Notes under the pieces: model-generated
The model's database searches: none
What the model was told of the DNA's origin: nothing
Seen by the model: only the letters and a program-made list of their open reading frames with translations
Program-made: the position numbers and the translations under genes
Source: Liolophura sinensis
Taxonomy: Eukaryota > Mollusca > Polyplacophora > Chitonida > Chitonidae
DNA length: 64,000 nt
Reading direction: 5' to 3'
Assembly (NCBI RefSeq): GCF_032854445.1
Contig: NC_088295.1
Location: 42,519,385 to 42,583,384, forward strand
Shown: positions 34,268 through 47,700 of the stretch, one piece after another
How the letters are laid out: each line of letters starts with the position of its first letter
How positions within the stretch are numbered: position 1 is the stretch's first letter

Positions 34268-35505
34268 TTGTGTGTGTCTCTTACTTAGTTTTTTTTTCAC
34301 CATATGAAGCATCATTCATCCTCTAAGGCCAGAGTATATTTCAAGCCATTCTAAAAATCTCTCTCCTCCCGCATACATGTGCACCACTGTGACCACCCCC
34401 ACCGCCAGCCTTACTACTACGCACCCGCATCTCTTAGATTATACGCCCATACATGCAGACATATCCAAGACATTATTCCTTCCATCAGTTCCTGTTTATA
34501 CATCCATTGCGCTCCTGGACATCAGTTTTCCAACATCCGTTACCTTACCCCCTGAAAATTTTCTTTCGCCATATATATTCCAAGCCATCCTTTTTACCAT
34601 TCCCGTTGCTTCAGGTATAATGTACATGATTTTGTTCTTCCGCCACCATAACCCCTGAACACCTCAATTCCCGTGCCACATGTTCCAAGCGTTTACTTTA
34701 CCATTCTCGTCGCTTTACGCAATGTACATCATTTTCTTTTTCCGCCACTTGAACATTTGAATTCCTTTGCCATATATATTCAAAATATTCATTACAACAT
34801 TCCCGCCGTTTTCCGCAATGAATGAACTTTAGCTACCCCTTCCACCACTTAAACCCCTCAACATCTTCCTCCACGATATATGTTCCAACTTTTCCATTAA
34901 CGTCTCAGCAACATTATAGCCTGGGCTAACTTTACCATTACCGTCGCATTTCGCAATGCACATCATTCATTTCCCCCTTCGCCAACTTAACATCATCTTC
35001 TGCATGTAGCCTAGTTTCCTCCCATTTATCTTGCACCTTCCTCCGCAATGTGTCCTGAATACTCCATTATTCCATTACAGCTTCACACTGGACATCTCCC
35101 TCTTGTCGCTTTATTCTTTGGACATCATTTTTTATGCACTTTCGTAACACATTTTTCACTGCTTTTGTCGTTTTCTACACGAACATCTCATTCTTACGTG
35201 CATAATTTGCTCTTTCGATATATATTGTTGAACTTTGACATCCCGCTCCCGTTACTAGTATACACAGGACATCATTTTGCTCTTCCTTAATTTTGCTTAA
35301 TCCACAGTGGAATATTTTCCTGAGACACATATATCTTCAACACAGGGAGAGGGAAACATTTTTTTACAGTGTATGCCAGGCTATCTATATACGCTCGCTT
35401 AACACCATTGCCACTATAGAAAAGCTCGACCTTTGGATCCTGTGCGATGCACGTAATCTTGTGTAGACTTAGCCTCACCATGTCCTGCGTGGCGCGAACC
35501 TATAA

Positions 35506-35949
35506 TCAGCATTCATCAATAAAAATTGCATATGAATCAAGTATAATCAGAAACAACGGTTGAGACAGTGTTAGTGTTTTTTTGGACATCAGTCCCTTCT
35601 TCATCAGTACTGTGACCCCAGTGACCTTGGAGTTGCTCAAGACTCCTGTACAAAATTTACTGGTGGTGGAAGTGGTGTAAAGTGAACGTATGTGAGTAAG
35701 GGCGAGATGTAGCTTAATACGGAGTCTCCTGACAACGATGCACTCAAAGTGGGCATTAAATCCCGGCCTTGGGGACACAAAATGTTTGGATTGCTTTATA
35801 CACAGTATAATTAATTTACTTCTATATATTTCTTCAGCTATATATTCTGGACTTTCTTTTCCTCCATATCTATAACTCTCCGTCCACAACCTGGTACATA
35901 TGAACTGTCCATAATGAACTAACACGCCCCCGGCTTCATTTTCACTCAA
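35506..35949 (-). other. Possible retroelement relic
   Basis: A 147-codon open frame on the minus strand. The stretch around 35560-35620 (sense TGATGAAGAAGGGACTGATG) resembles sequence often found at the ends of Penelope-like elements, as I remember it. No catalytic motif is visible. Confidence 0.25.
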
Positions 35950-36027
35950 TCAGATATATTTCTCCATTGTTTTGGATCTGCTATACATCCATATGGCATG
36001 GTGTAGGTATACTCTCCGCAACATCAT

Positions 36028-36262
36028 AGTCCGGGCTTCATCTTCCCCTTTCGGGGGCGGTACAACCTGGGTCAGTCCTGGGTGGGATCACACCTATAGC
36101 CTGAAAAAAGGAAGTTCTGCCTTCCTTGTTTGGGGTTCAGCATTAAGGGGATAGTGCAACAACTGTTTGACCCGTATCAGTATAATGGCTTGGGTGGTGC
36201 CGCTTACTTGCCTTAAGTAAGTCGTCTCAGTGAAGCAGCACTAGATAAAACGTTTGAGGATG
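36028..36262 (+). repeat. SINE family 2, partial
   Basis: TACAACCTGGGTCAGTCCTG, GGGGATAGTGCAACAACTGT and GAAGCAGCACTAGATAAAAC. The head is incomplete and the CACT tail is missing. Confidence 0.85.
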
Positions 36263-37591
36263 TAACCCACTGACATCTCATCCCCAGTATACGGTTCGGA
36301 CATTTTCTCCTTCGTCACAACTTAAGGCCATAATCACCTCACACCTTCCAATAGCTTTGTACCTCTACGGCATCTCCTGTCTCTTCGTCTCAAACAACTC
36401 GAGCGTCAAATTATCTCCTGGACACCCCAAATCGCTAGAACACCTCCAACGTCCGTCGAATTGGGCACACTCATCGTCTTTCTGACTTCCTCCTAAATTT
36501 TGGACCTCTCCACTTTATGTATTGCACACTTTTCGACACTTTACTCCCGAGCGCACCCATTTGCCCTGTGGCATTTACCGCTTGGATATATCTACTTTCC
36601 GTTACTCAACCTGCTGCACACTTTTCGTCACTTTACTCCCGAGCGCACCCACCTGCCCCGTGGCTTTTACCTCTTGGACATATCCGTTTTCCGTCACTTT
36701 ATCTCCTTCAAAATTTTCCCCCCTTTATCCCCGAGCAAACGCACTTTCGCGACTACTTCCTAGCACTTACCTCTTAAGACATATCCCGGATACTTCGTGA
36801 CTTGCTCCCGGCGCAAACACCTCCCTTCTAGCTTTTACCTCTTGGACATCTCCACTTTCCGCCACCTTATCCCCTAAGGACACTTTACCCTTTGTATATT
36901 CATCACATAATCTCCTGGATAATTTCCGGCGCGTTATTTATTTGATACTTTTCGTTACTAGGGCGCATCCAAAAGCACCAGTGCTCTGTTTACTTCCCGT
37001 AAATATCATTCGAAACACATCAGGTCCAAGGCATATTCTTTCTCCACGATTGTATCTCACAACTGCTTCCCTTCATCGGATATCTTCGGCCACAGACAAT
37101 TGACGGCTCTTGTCACTATATACCCTTCTGGACATTGGCTTCCATCTCCTTATATCATGGAAACTCATCATTTCATTACAACGCCTTAGAGCCATCTCCT
37201 TACTCGCAGACATCTCTTTCCATCACTTACCTTACCGCTACATTTCAAGGACATATCTCTTGTTGTTACTGTATCTCACAGAAAAATTATCCTTCCCCAA
37301 ACATTAACCATTTTATCTCAGAAATGTGTCCTCCACTAATATATCTTGGTTACACCTTCCATCAAAGTCAGTCATAGTGGTCATCTCTTGAGAGAGAAAT
37401 TTCGACGTAGAGGCATCTTCTCGTTATTTTCTTCTTTGGGCATCTTCAATGCAAATTATTTCACACAACATATATTTTCTTTGTTGTTTACCTCATGGAC
37501 ATCTTCTGCTACTGCGATTCACCTAAGAAACATTTCCCTTCGTTGTTTTACATGATGGACATGTCCGGAGACAGAGACTTCATTTAAGAGA

Positions 37592-37937
37592 CCGGCCCGA
37601 AAGCTCAGTTTGTAGAGGGTCCACTTCTGGGGTGGTAGATCCAGGGTCAATCATGGGTTGGATCAAACCTAAGACCTTAAAACAAGAAGTTGTGACTTCC
37701 TCGCTTGGCGTTCAGCATTAAGAGGATAGTGCAATGACTGGTTGACCCATATCGGTATAATGGCTCGGATGGGGTGGCTTACTTGCCTTTGGTAAGTTGT
37801 CTCAGTGAAGCAGCACTAGATAAAAGAGCTGTGGAACAAGAACAAGAAGGCACATTACGTGCACTGTAAGGACTTCGTGGTCATATGACTAGAGAAAAAA
37901 GTACGGTGTTAAACCCCAAACACTCACTCACTTAACA
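37592..37937 (+). repeat. SINE family 2, near full length
   Basis: Head AAGCTCAGTTTGTAGAGGGT with GTAGATCCAGGGTCAATCAT (A and B box positions); body GGGTGGCTTACTTGCCTTTG; end GTGTTAAACCCCAAACACTC ACTCAC. Confidence 0.9.
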
Positions 37938-38104
37938 GACATCTGTCTCAAACTCATGTTTTACCTTATGGACTTCTCCTAACCTCACTTTTCCTCAAAC
38001 ACATCGAATGCTCTCAAAACTTTCCTCACAAACATTTCCTGCTTCAGTCATTTTCCTTAGTCAGTATCATCCCAGTTTCGCCAGGGGGTCTCTACTGTTA
38101 TCTC

Positions 38105-38312
38105 CTCCCTTTCCAGCTTGTTCCTGAATCTTCTGCTACTTTTCCGTGGATCCTCTACTTACTTTTCCCTATCCTCTCCTACATTTCCCTGAATCCTCTG
38201 TTACTTTCCATCAGATCCTCTGCTACTTTCCCATGGATCCTCTGCTATTTTTCCCGGAATCCTCTGCTACTTTGCCCTGGATGCTCTGGTACTTTTTCCT
38301 GGATAATGAACG
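38105..38312 (+). repeat. ~22-bp tandem repeat (GATCCTCTGCTACTTTCCC)
   Basis: About eight imperfect copies 0.3 kb downstream of the MRPS35 stop codon (gene on the other strand). Confidence 0.8.
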
Positions 38313-38578
38313 GTCAAGAGGAATATGCCAGGGCTTTTACCCATGCCAGTGCCTTTTACATAGGTGTATCTGAACAGCACCAGAAGTTATAGTTCACTGG
38401 CCAAATTTGTTAAGGACTCTGGGTGCATCTTACACTGAATTTTCATAAATACTAAAAAGCCAATGTCTTACAAGTATATGGCATTTATTCCACATGATTA
38501 ATATGTCAACACTGTAAAATACACGTTATTCTACAAAAACAAACAAACAAAAGTAAGGTGAAGGCCAGGCAATCAGGT

Positions 38579-38767
38579 TTAACTCCGCAGATTGAGAAGT
38601 TTCATCACAGCCTGTTTATAATGGTTAATGTTGGCTTGGTCTTCTCCCTTATTGATCAGATCACAGGTGGCAGCCTTGTAGTCTTGTACTGTCTCCATCT
38701 TTAGTAGATCCTCAGGGTTGGGCACTTCGCCTAAAGCTGGAGATCCAGGGCTGGCATCATTCTCTGT
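38579..38767 (-). CDS. MRPS35: MRPS35 exon 9 (terminal)
   Basis: Acceptor TTTTTTTTTGACAG; reads [20 protein letters not shown] and ends [20 protein letters not shown] at 38581-38579. The Y-K..V..LLN ending is typical of mS35. Confidence 0.85.
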   Translation of the reverse strand, partial: TENDASPGSPALGEVPNPEDLLKMETVQDYKAATCDLINKGEDQANINHYKQAVMKLLNLRS

Positions 38768-41700
38768 CTGTCAAAAAAAAAAAATAGAAAAAAAAAGCAG
38801 ATTTGAAGCTATTTGATTTATTAATATATAATTCATATTTCACTTATAACATAAGTACGTATTTCTTTCATGACCAGAGTGGTGGATGTCATTTAAAAAG
38901 CGGTTTAAGAAACACTGTTATCTTTAATTGGACAATTCTTATGCTGAAGACTGGTCAAGACTCCTCCAACCGCTAATTTAATATGTACTAATGAACGATG
39001 GAAGCTACATCTTTGACATGATCATCAAAGGGGTAATGCATATTTGTTTAGAGGCATTATGTCTTACATGAGCTTGTATTATTACGCTATTGTTATTAAC
39101 ACAAAGTGAAAACAAAGCAGAATACTGTCAAACGCACACACAAATACCATATTAAAACAAAAAGAAAATCAGTTCTACAAAAGACAAAATCTATGGCATG
39201 GATATCATTAATGAAACACACCTGGAGTATTTCAATCCAACATGGACAGAAAATGCATGTAAGATATTGCTAAGAAATATCAAAGTGAACTGATACTTAT
39301 TTTATTTACCTGGACCTGTCTTAAATCAGAACTTTTTACATATACAATGGCTGTCAGAGTTTATCACCGAGGTAAACTGGAAAACTGAGTTAACTCGACT
39401 CTTTGCCAGGCACAGGACAACCCCTGACTTAAAACCACAACCAATACAGTATGAGATAGATTTGACCCTGTGACTTCAAAGTTTGCTGAAGGGTTATATG
39501 AAAGGCCCTCTTGCAACTAGATAGGAAATCATCTCAATTCGGTGCAGCAGTAAGGTGTAATATTTTTTTCATGCAGAAAAACAAGTAAAACTTACTTGAA
39601 TATGAAGAACAATTACTGAAGAACATGTTTGTTAAAAATTGGAGTGATGCAATTTTTACTTTTTGTTTTATCAAAAGACAAAAGTAGGGTCAAAGGTAGA
39701 TTTTGCTATTTTAAGGCATTTTCCTGCAGGAATTCCCATGATAATAAAAATATGATTACGTGAACCGAAGCTACCGGTTATCAACAAATATTTTAGCTTG
39801 GCCTATCCCATAGGTCACACCCGTTACATAACAGCTTCTACTGCATGCCGGGGAAGCCCTTGCTTCATTTCGCAGACAATCTGTCACAGTCCGTTATAGT
39901 TGCAAGGGGTCCTTTGCTGACTGGCTTGTCTTACAGCTAGTATTTGTGGTCTTTTGTGAATAAGAACATTATCTGACATACCTGATTTCGGTTGACCTGA
40001 TGAATTCGGGTCAGAAGCCTAACAACAGAAGTCTTGGATTTGCTGATGTCCCAAAAATACTGCTCCATATCTGCAGCTGTCTTTTCTTCTTCCCATGGTT
40101 CTACTTTCTGTCAACATAGAACAGCAATTGTGTATGCCTTTAATTTAATTTTAATTTAACTGTGCCTGAATTTATAAAATAAATTCACAAAAAATGTGTG
40201 GAACTGGTAACTGGGTTTGGAGTAACCACAAATGCTGTAAAGTTTACAAAAAGTTTGCTATCGACAAAGGTTGAATGGAAAGTTTTGAGTATTACTATAA
40301 GGTTCTTGTAATGTGTACTAGTGAAACAAGAAGTCTGGATACCAACATGGGAACATCATGAAGTTAACAAACCCAAATGAGGTGGTTCGAGTGTCAACAC
40401 GGAGTAATGACCCAGGAGCCTCTGACCAATGTGGTAACTATGAGTTAAAGCCCAGCTCATGATGGCTTCTTCTCCGGCCATACGTGCGAAGATCTGCCAG
40501 CAACCTGCGGCTGGTCGTGGGTTTCCCCCGGAAGTTTCCTTCGACCAACATGCTGGCCTTCGTTGAATAAGTGAAATATTCTTGAATATGCCATAAAACA
40601 CCAATCAAATATATATACTCAAATGATCAGTGCTTACAAACTGAAATTGTGAATGCAGTTTTTATGTTACATATTACCATCTGATCACAGATAACAATGA
40701 CACAATAGCTAATGTTAAATCTAATCATAGGCTACCAATGAACTTTGTTATATACATGCCAGTTGGTAACTCAAACAATGCACTCATACAGTAACACAAC
40801 TGATGAGCCCTTCAGTGACATAATCAACCAAACAGTACAATGGCTAAACCAACCAAACAGTACAATGGCTAAACCCACCAAACAGTACAATGGTTCAACC
40901 CACCAAACAGTACAATGGCTAAACCAACCAAACAGTACAATGGCTAAACCAACCAAACAGTACAATGGCTAAACCAACCAGATAGTGCAGTGGTTGAACC
41001 AACCAGACAGCAAACAACAAATAAATTAGTTAGCATAAATTGACATAACTGATCAGCCCAACGGTGACACAATCAATCAGTCAATCAGTCTGTTGTGACA
41101 CTATCAACCAGCTTGTCAATGATTTAACTGACTAGCCAATCAAACAGTTACTCAACTAAGGAAGACCCAATCAATCCAACACCTAGTCCAAAAAATATAT
41201 CCACCTGCATTTGTTGTATTTACTTATTTACATGATTACTGATTTTTCTATACTTTACCTGGGATTCAAAGTATAAGGCTGTTAGAAGATATATGACAAA
41301 GTCCTTGTTCTGTTTTACCATAGGGCATCTGGAGGAGATAAAGCAAACAGAACAACTTAAAACTCAACATAAAAGTCCACCACATTTAAGAAGACCATTT
41401 AAAACTATGCATAAATATACTTTCATTTATTTTTTTAGATTTTTGTGAACAGAATTAAAGGCGCTCAAACATTTTACTTTTAAGGTGGGCTTTATGGAAA
41501 ATACTATCAGAGGTTAGGAACTCTGAGGTCACAGAAAGTTTATTCAACTCTAATCACCACAATGAATGTTGGAATAACTTGATTTATCCATAGATTACTG
41601 AAATAATATTCACAGAAATTCCTTCCTTCTGGTGAACATCAGGAAAAAAGGTGATGTGACGTCACAGTTCCTAGATACCATCAGAATGACTCATAAAGGA

Positions 41701-44700
41701 AACCATAGTTTTCAAATATTTGAATGCCTTTCAACACTCTCAAGGGCATCTGAAAAATAAATAAAAGTATTTTTACGCATAGTCTTCAGTTTTTACGATG
41801 AACCTTACTTCATATTTTAGCTTTCTTTTCCTTTAACCTTAATGTGACGCTCTCTCAGCTATCAACAAATAGTGTAAGATGGCGGCCTAGTTTTACTTCA
41901 GTATTGCTTTTTTCCCCAAAGGGTATATTCGATGAAAATAGTGGAATAAATATTAAAAAAAAAATGAAATAAAAAACATGTAACAATCAAGCAGTTAAGA
42001 AAGTGAGGATCTGTTTGGTTTTTGATCTACACAGCCTCACATTCATGTCCAGTCTAAGTCAAGGGAGACAACTTTGATGAATAAAAGAGATGAATAAAAG
42101 AGATTGCCTGTACACTACTCCCTCGAAATAATACGCTCAACTGCACCCAAAAGATTCACATCCTGTTATAATCGAATCCACGCAAAATCGAATCCTGACA
42201 AGGCAGATAATTTGTAACAGCTGGAAAATAAGTAGAATTCTGAACGTGACCAACGACAGTTGTATGGTATGATACAAAATGTACACAAGAATTTCAGGTA
42301 CTTGTGCTGATTGAGTTACCTAGTTTAACAAAAAAATAACAGTAATAAAAATTCTTGCATGTCGCAATGAAGTCTTGAAATAATGGAACATTATCCCATG
42401 AAAGTGATTTATCATTGCTTTATCCGCAAATCGATAATCTGTTATCTTCGAGAAAGGCGAATTTTAGACCTGCACGACAAGAGTATGTCAAGAATTCTTT
42501 ACTTTTTTTTATGGAATAATGTATTTTAAAGAAAGCAAATCTTAATCCGCCTTGACAATGTATAAGAAAGCAAAGATGGCGACTACACACTGATACATCT
42601 CTGGACTGGTGACAATAAATCTGTCACTCGAAATAAACACAAAGGGGGATTCTTCCCAAGTCTTCGTAGGTCGAGCAAAGGTCACTCCACAATACACATA
42701 TTTCCATTTATATTTACATAACAGCTGAACAGATAAATAATGTTTTTCAACCAAATTTCCACCGCTCAAGCAGGCAAGCCTCATGGTGATTTGAAAGAAA
42801 CATACTTGGTGTTATGGTAAATATGTTATATTACGACTTTACATTAATAAAAACTTGATATACACTCAAATTTGGTCAAAAGTAATGCCTCAAGAGGTAC
42901 TTGTGACAACAATTTTGCCGTTTTTCCCCTTAAACATTTTGATACCGGTACAAAAAAAAAAAAAAAAAAAAAATGGGGGACACCACACCATCGTGTTGAT
43001 TGCGATTCCGCCTTAAATCAAGCCGCGTAAATTCGAGAGAGCGGTGTAATTTCATCCAAAATCCAGTGTATTGTTTCAGGAATGCAATGTAATTGATAAC
43101 ATGACCTTCAGCTAAAATGTTTGAAGAAATATGATGGCATCACACTACTGTAGACTAATTTCTGAAGTTTACTGAACGAAAGATTATGGCTTAATACCAT
43201 ATCTGCATTATTTTAGCCATGTTGTGACGGTACAGCTTTACAAACCTATCACTGTGAAGTGTGATTTCTTGTGATTTAGGGTTGTACTTGTCCCCCACAA
43301 GTCGGATCAGCTTGTCTCGGCCATGATAATCCAATTCCAGTCTGGGCAGCTTCAACTGACAAAGAAATTGATTTCTCAAAGGGTTTGATGTGACAATGGC
43401 ACTTTCTTCACTTGGATTTGCCATTTTTTGTTTTGTTTTTTTGTTTGTTTGTTGATAGAAGCCCACAGGTAGGATCATATTTACATCAAGGTATAAAATG
43501 ATTATGGTAAATTTCATCCAGAACAGTGCCATTTTAAAGGTTTTTTTTTTTAAATAAAAGAAACATGAAACAACACCTTTCTAAGGGTCAATAGATTATG
43601 GCAAAATGCAAACCTTAGTCATAGGCAAAATTTTAGGTAATTTGCTATTTTTAGTTTTTGTGAAACATTTTATGAAGTAGGGTTGATTCATCAAATTAAA
43701 ACAACATAACAACACATTAAAACAACTGATCAGACTGTAGCTTGTTCAAACTGCTTGATGCTGGACTCACCTTACCTGCTTACTTTTAAGGGGCTACAAT
43801 CATAGTTTTTAATCTTGACCATACTGTAGCTTATTCAAAACTGTCTGATGCTGGACTCACCTTACCCGCTTACATTTAAGGGGCTACAATCATAGTTTTT
43901 ACTTCTGACCACACTGAGGCTTATTCAAACTGCTTGATGCTAGACTCACCTTACCTGCTTACGTTTAAGGGGCTACAATCATAGTTTTTACTTCTGACCA
44001 CACTGTAGCTTATTCAAACTGCTTGATGTTGGACTCACCTTACCTGCTTATGTTTAAGGGGCTATAATCATAGTTTTACTTCTGACCACACTGTAGCTTA
44101 TTCAAACTGCTTGATGTTGGACTCACCTTACCTGCTTATGTTTAAGGAACTACAATCATAGTTTTACTTCTGACCACACTGTAGCTTATTCAAACTGCTT
44201 GATGCTGGACTCACCTTACCTGCTTACTTTTAAGGGGCTACCAATCATAGTTTTTACTTCTGACCACACTGTAGCTTATTCAAACTGCTTGATGCTGGAC
44301 TCACCTTACCCGCTTAAGTTTAAGGGACTATAATCATAGTTTTTACTTCTGACCACACTGTAGCTTATTCAAACTGCTTGATGCTGGACTCACCTTACCT
44401 GCTTACGTTTAAGGGGCTACAATCATAGTTTTTACTTCTGACCACACTGTAGCTTATTCAAACTGCTTGATGCTAGACTCACCTTACCTGCTTAAGTTTA
44501 AGGGACTATAATCATAGTTTTTACTTCTGACCACACTGTAGCTTATTCAACTGCTTGATGCTGGACTCACCTTACCTGCTTACGTTTAAGGACTACAATC
44601 ATAGTTTTTACTTCTCACCACACTGAGGTTTATTCAAACTGTTTGATGCTGACTCACCTTACCTGCGTACGTTTAAGGGGCTACAATCATAGTTTCCTAT

Positions 44701-47700
44701 TCCTAAATTTGCCAATCACCTAATACTTTGTCCTTGGTATCAGGCTATAATAGTAACAACCTCTGCAGCCTTCCCGCTGTAAGGCATGGGATCCAACATA
44801 CCCCATATCCCACCATCCATTCTCCCATTTTCATTCCATTCTCGGTAAAATCATATGTGATTGTCCACAGAAAGACTTTGGTCAAAAGTGTTTTCTTGAT
44901 TTACACTTCTGTAAGGTCCAGACCAGGTACAGGTGTGTAAGATGTATCGCTGGCTCTTTCTCACAAAAGTTACCATACCTTGCATGTGACTCCTCTGGCT
45001 TTGGGGTTGCGTATTGATGGACCTGCTGACAAGTAATTAGATGATATCACCTCTAGGGGGAAATGTGCCCTCACATTTCTCATCTGTTTCCAGTCCTTTA
45101 GGCCAAGGTGTACAGAATTCTGGATCACAAAGTACAACATTTACATATTTATTTGATGGTTGTTTAAGTCATACTCCAGAAGTTTAAACTTATATTTATT
45201 TGTTTATTTGATGGGTGTTTTACGCCACACTGAAGAATATTTCACGTACATGACAGAGGCCAACATTGTGATGGGAGAAAACCGGGCAGAGCCCGAGCAA
45301 ACCCTTTACCATCTGCAGGTTGCCGACAGACCTTCCCACATTTCAACTTATAAGTTGATGGTCAGTTTTATGGGTGGCAGAAGTAAGAGTAACCCACCAA
45401 CCTTTGGTAAGATACTGACCAACTTTCTCGTGTATGACATTACAGATATGCACATCATACTGGTGGAAGACAAGTGGAATTTCAAAATGTGCGCCTGTTC
45501 ACAGCTGTCAACCAAGCTGGCCAAGAGTGGCCAAACAACAGTTAGAGCGAGAGAATCTAGAGTATAAATTCCACACATCGTTTGTGCTGGAGACTGACAG
45601 GCAAGTGCCTTAATCCACACACCCTAACAAACAGAATACACTGGTGAAGCAAAAGTAGTTCAAATTTGCCGCCTTAAATGTGATGTGAGGCTTTCTGAAT
45701 ACAACGAAAACTGATACAAAGTTTTCAACTTAAGTCAACAGTCATTTTGACAGCAGAGTGATGTCACAGAGCTGTCAACAGTCATTTTGACAGCAGAGTG
45801 ACGTCACAGTGCAAAATGACGTGGCTGCTTTATGGAATAGTAGGGCTACATGTCAATCTTTTAACAAGGAAATATTCAAGTTTAGATAAAACTACGAGCA
45901 GGATATAATTTTCTTTTCAATGCCTGATACCTAATACCCAATACCACAATAAAAAAATTAATCTAATCCTGCTTAATTAGTTTTTCTATATTCTATATGC
46001 CACCCATGTTAAACTCCTGTGTTCCATAATTTGTCAGAGATATTGTGGAAATGGCAACATTACAGAACTGGCAGGATGTAAAATTATTACAAGCCTTGGT
46101 CCAAAGTTCCATATACGGAACCACTTACTCTTTAGGCCTGGCAATGTGTCTTGATATGAGCAGGTGTTAGGTGAAGAAAGTTGGGGATCTTCATCAACTC
46201 TGCATTAGCATAAGCTGCTGGGGATACACCTTTATTCTCATCTGCATTCTACAACAAGAGATAAGGAGACAGCTTTTATACTAGCATGTCTATGCTTTAC
46301 CAAAAGATAAAACAGATTACATTTGGTGTAGGAGACACATGAATGCAAAACACTTCAGCTGAATACATAAAGTACTACGGTCATGAATTTGTAATTCTCT
46401 TTGTACGGACATTTTTAGAGGTTTTAGAGGGACATGGTTCAATAATATAAGTGAACAAGGACTTATCTGGTTCTTAATTGGTTGGAGTTTTATGCCATAT
46501 TCAAGAATATTTCACCTATATTCATTATTTCTCTGATGTTTTACACCATACTCGAGAATATTTCACTTATATGATGGCGGCCGGCATTATGATGGGAGGA
46601 AACTGAGCAGAGCCCTGGGGGAAACCCACAACCAGCTGCAGGTTGCTGCTAGGCCTTCCCAAGTACTGCCAGAGAGGAAGCCAGCACGAAGTGGACTTGA
46701 ACTCACAGCGTATTTCATCTATAGATATAATAGTGGCCAGCGTTATGAGGGAGGAAACCTGGCTGAGACCGGGGAAAACCACAATAATCTGCAGATTGCT
46801 ACCAGATGCATATGACAAGAGAAAATGCCAGCATGAGCGGGTTAAAATCTAAAGAGTTTCAGAACCTCAAGATTTGCCATAGTGCCTGGTGTTGATGATT
46901 GGAATACACAGGATCACCTTATGCCAAATTCTTAACTGAGGCAGTTCTTCACATACCATGGGGATATCAAGAACCAATTTATCACAGGCTTATACTCTGG
47001 TTGTAGAGACAAAAAGTATACAAATTTTATAATTCTAAAAGAAGCCGCTCTGTAGATACGGTGGTAACTCAAAAATGGTTTACCTCAAGACAAACGAAAA
47101 TGCTGCCACGCTTGAAAATGTAGTAAAATATCTGGTGTCCAACGCGGTAATCATAGGTAAACATGATGGTAACCATTATCCTCTTCATATTACAAGCACA
47201 GGGGAATCCGTGGCTTGGTTAGCGCACTAGCACAGCGTAATGACCCAGGAGTCTCTCACCAATGCTGTCGCTGTGAGTTCAAGTCCAGCTAATGCTGGCT
47301 TCCTCTCCGGCCGTACGTGGGAAGGTCTGCCAGCAACCTGCGAATGGCCGTGGGTTCATAATGCTGGCTGCTGTCATATAAGTGAAATATTCTTGAGTAC
47401 GGTGTAAAACACCAATCAAATAAATAAATAAATATTTACAAGGACATCTCTGTATTTCTCTAGCCCTAAGAGTTACAAGCGCAATAATCCTGTCACCTAA
47501 TGACGCTGGACAAGTGACTGTCTTTGTCAAGAATGACCTGCCCATCAAGTCCTTCCAGTTCTGTCTCAGCTCTTACCTTGGCATAGCCCTGTCTCACAGG
47601 AAATGGCACAACAGAGGATTTAAATGTGGACCGTGCTGGCCAAACAGCCGTCCAATCATGTTCTGGTTTGAGACGCTGGGACCTATCAGGTGGAACCTGT

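Larger units (their letters stand above)
34300..37590 (+). repeat. C/T-rich, G-poor decayed repeat region
   Basis: Plus-strand sequence is strongly pyrimidine-biased. Variants of YTGGACATCTCC and TTTCCGYCACTTTA recur, e.g. near 34517, 35088, 35108, 35269, 36674, 36843, 37128, 37248, 37495 and 37550. Clearer partial duplicates occur at 36522-36700 (CACTTTACTCCCGAGCGCAC twice). It looks like an old, much diverged tandem family interrupted by a SINE at 36028. Confidence 0.6.

Noticed and set aside
36500-36800. Three overlapping plus-strand frames rich in Pro/Phe/Leu
   Set aside because: Stop codons are rare because the sequence is C/T-rich; no homology or splice structure.
40745-40972. Repetitive open frame on the plus strand ([11 protein letters not shown] repeats)
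   Set aside because: A product of the 24-bp repeat in an MRPS35 intron; no splice or start support.
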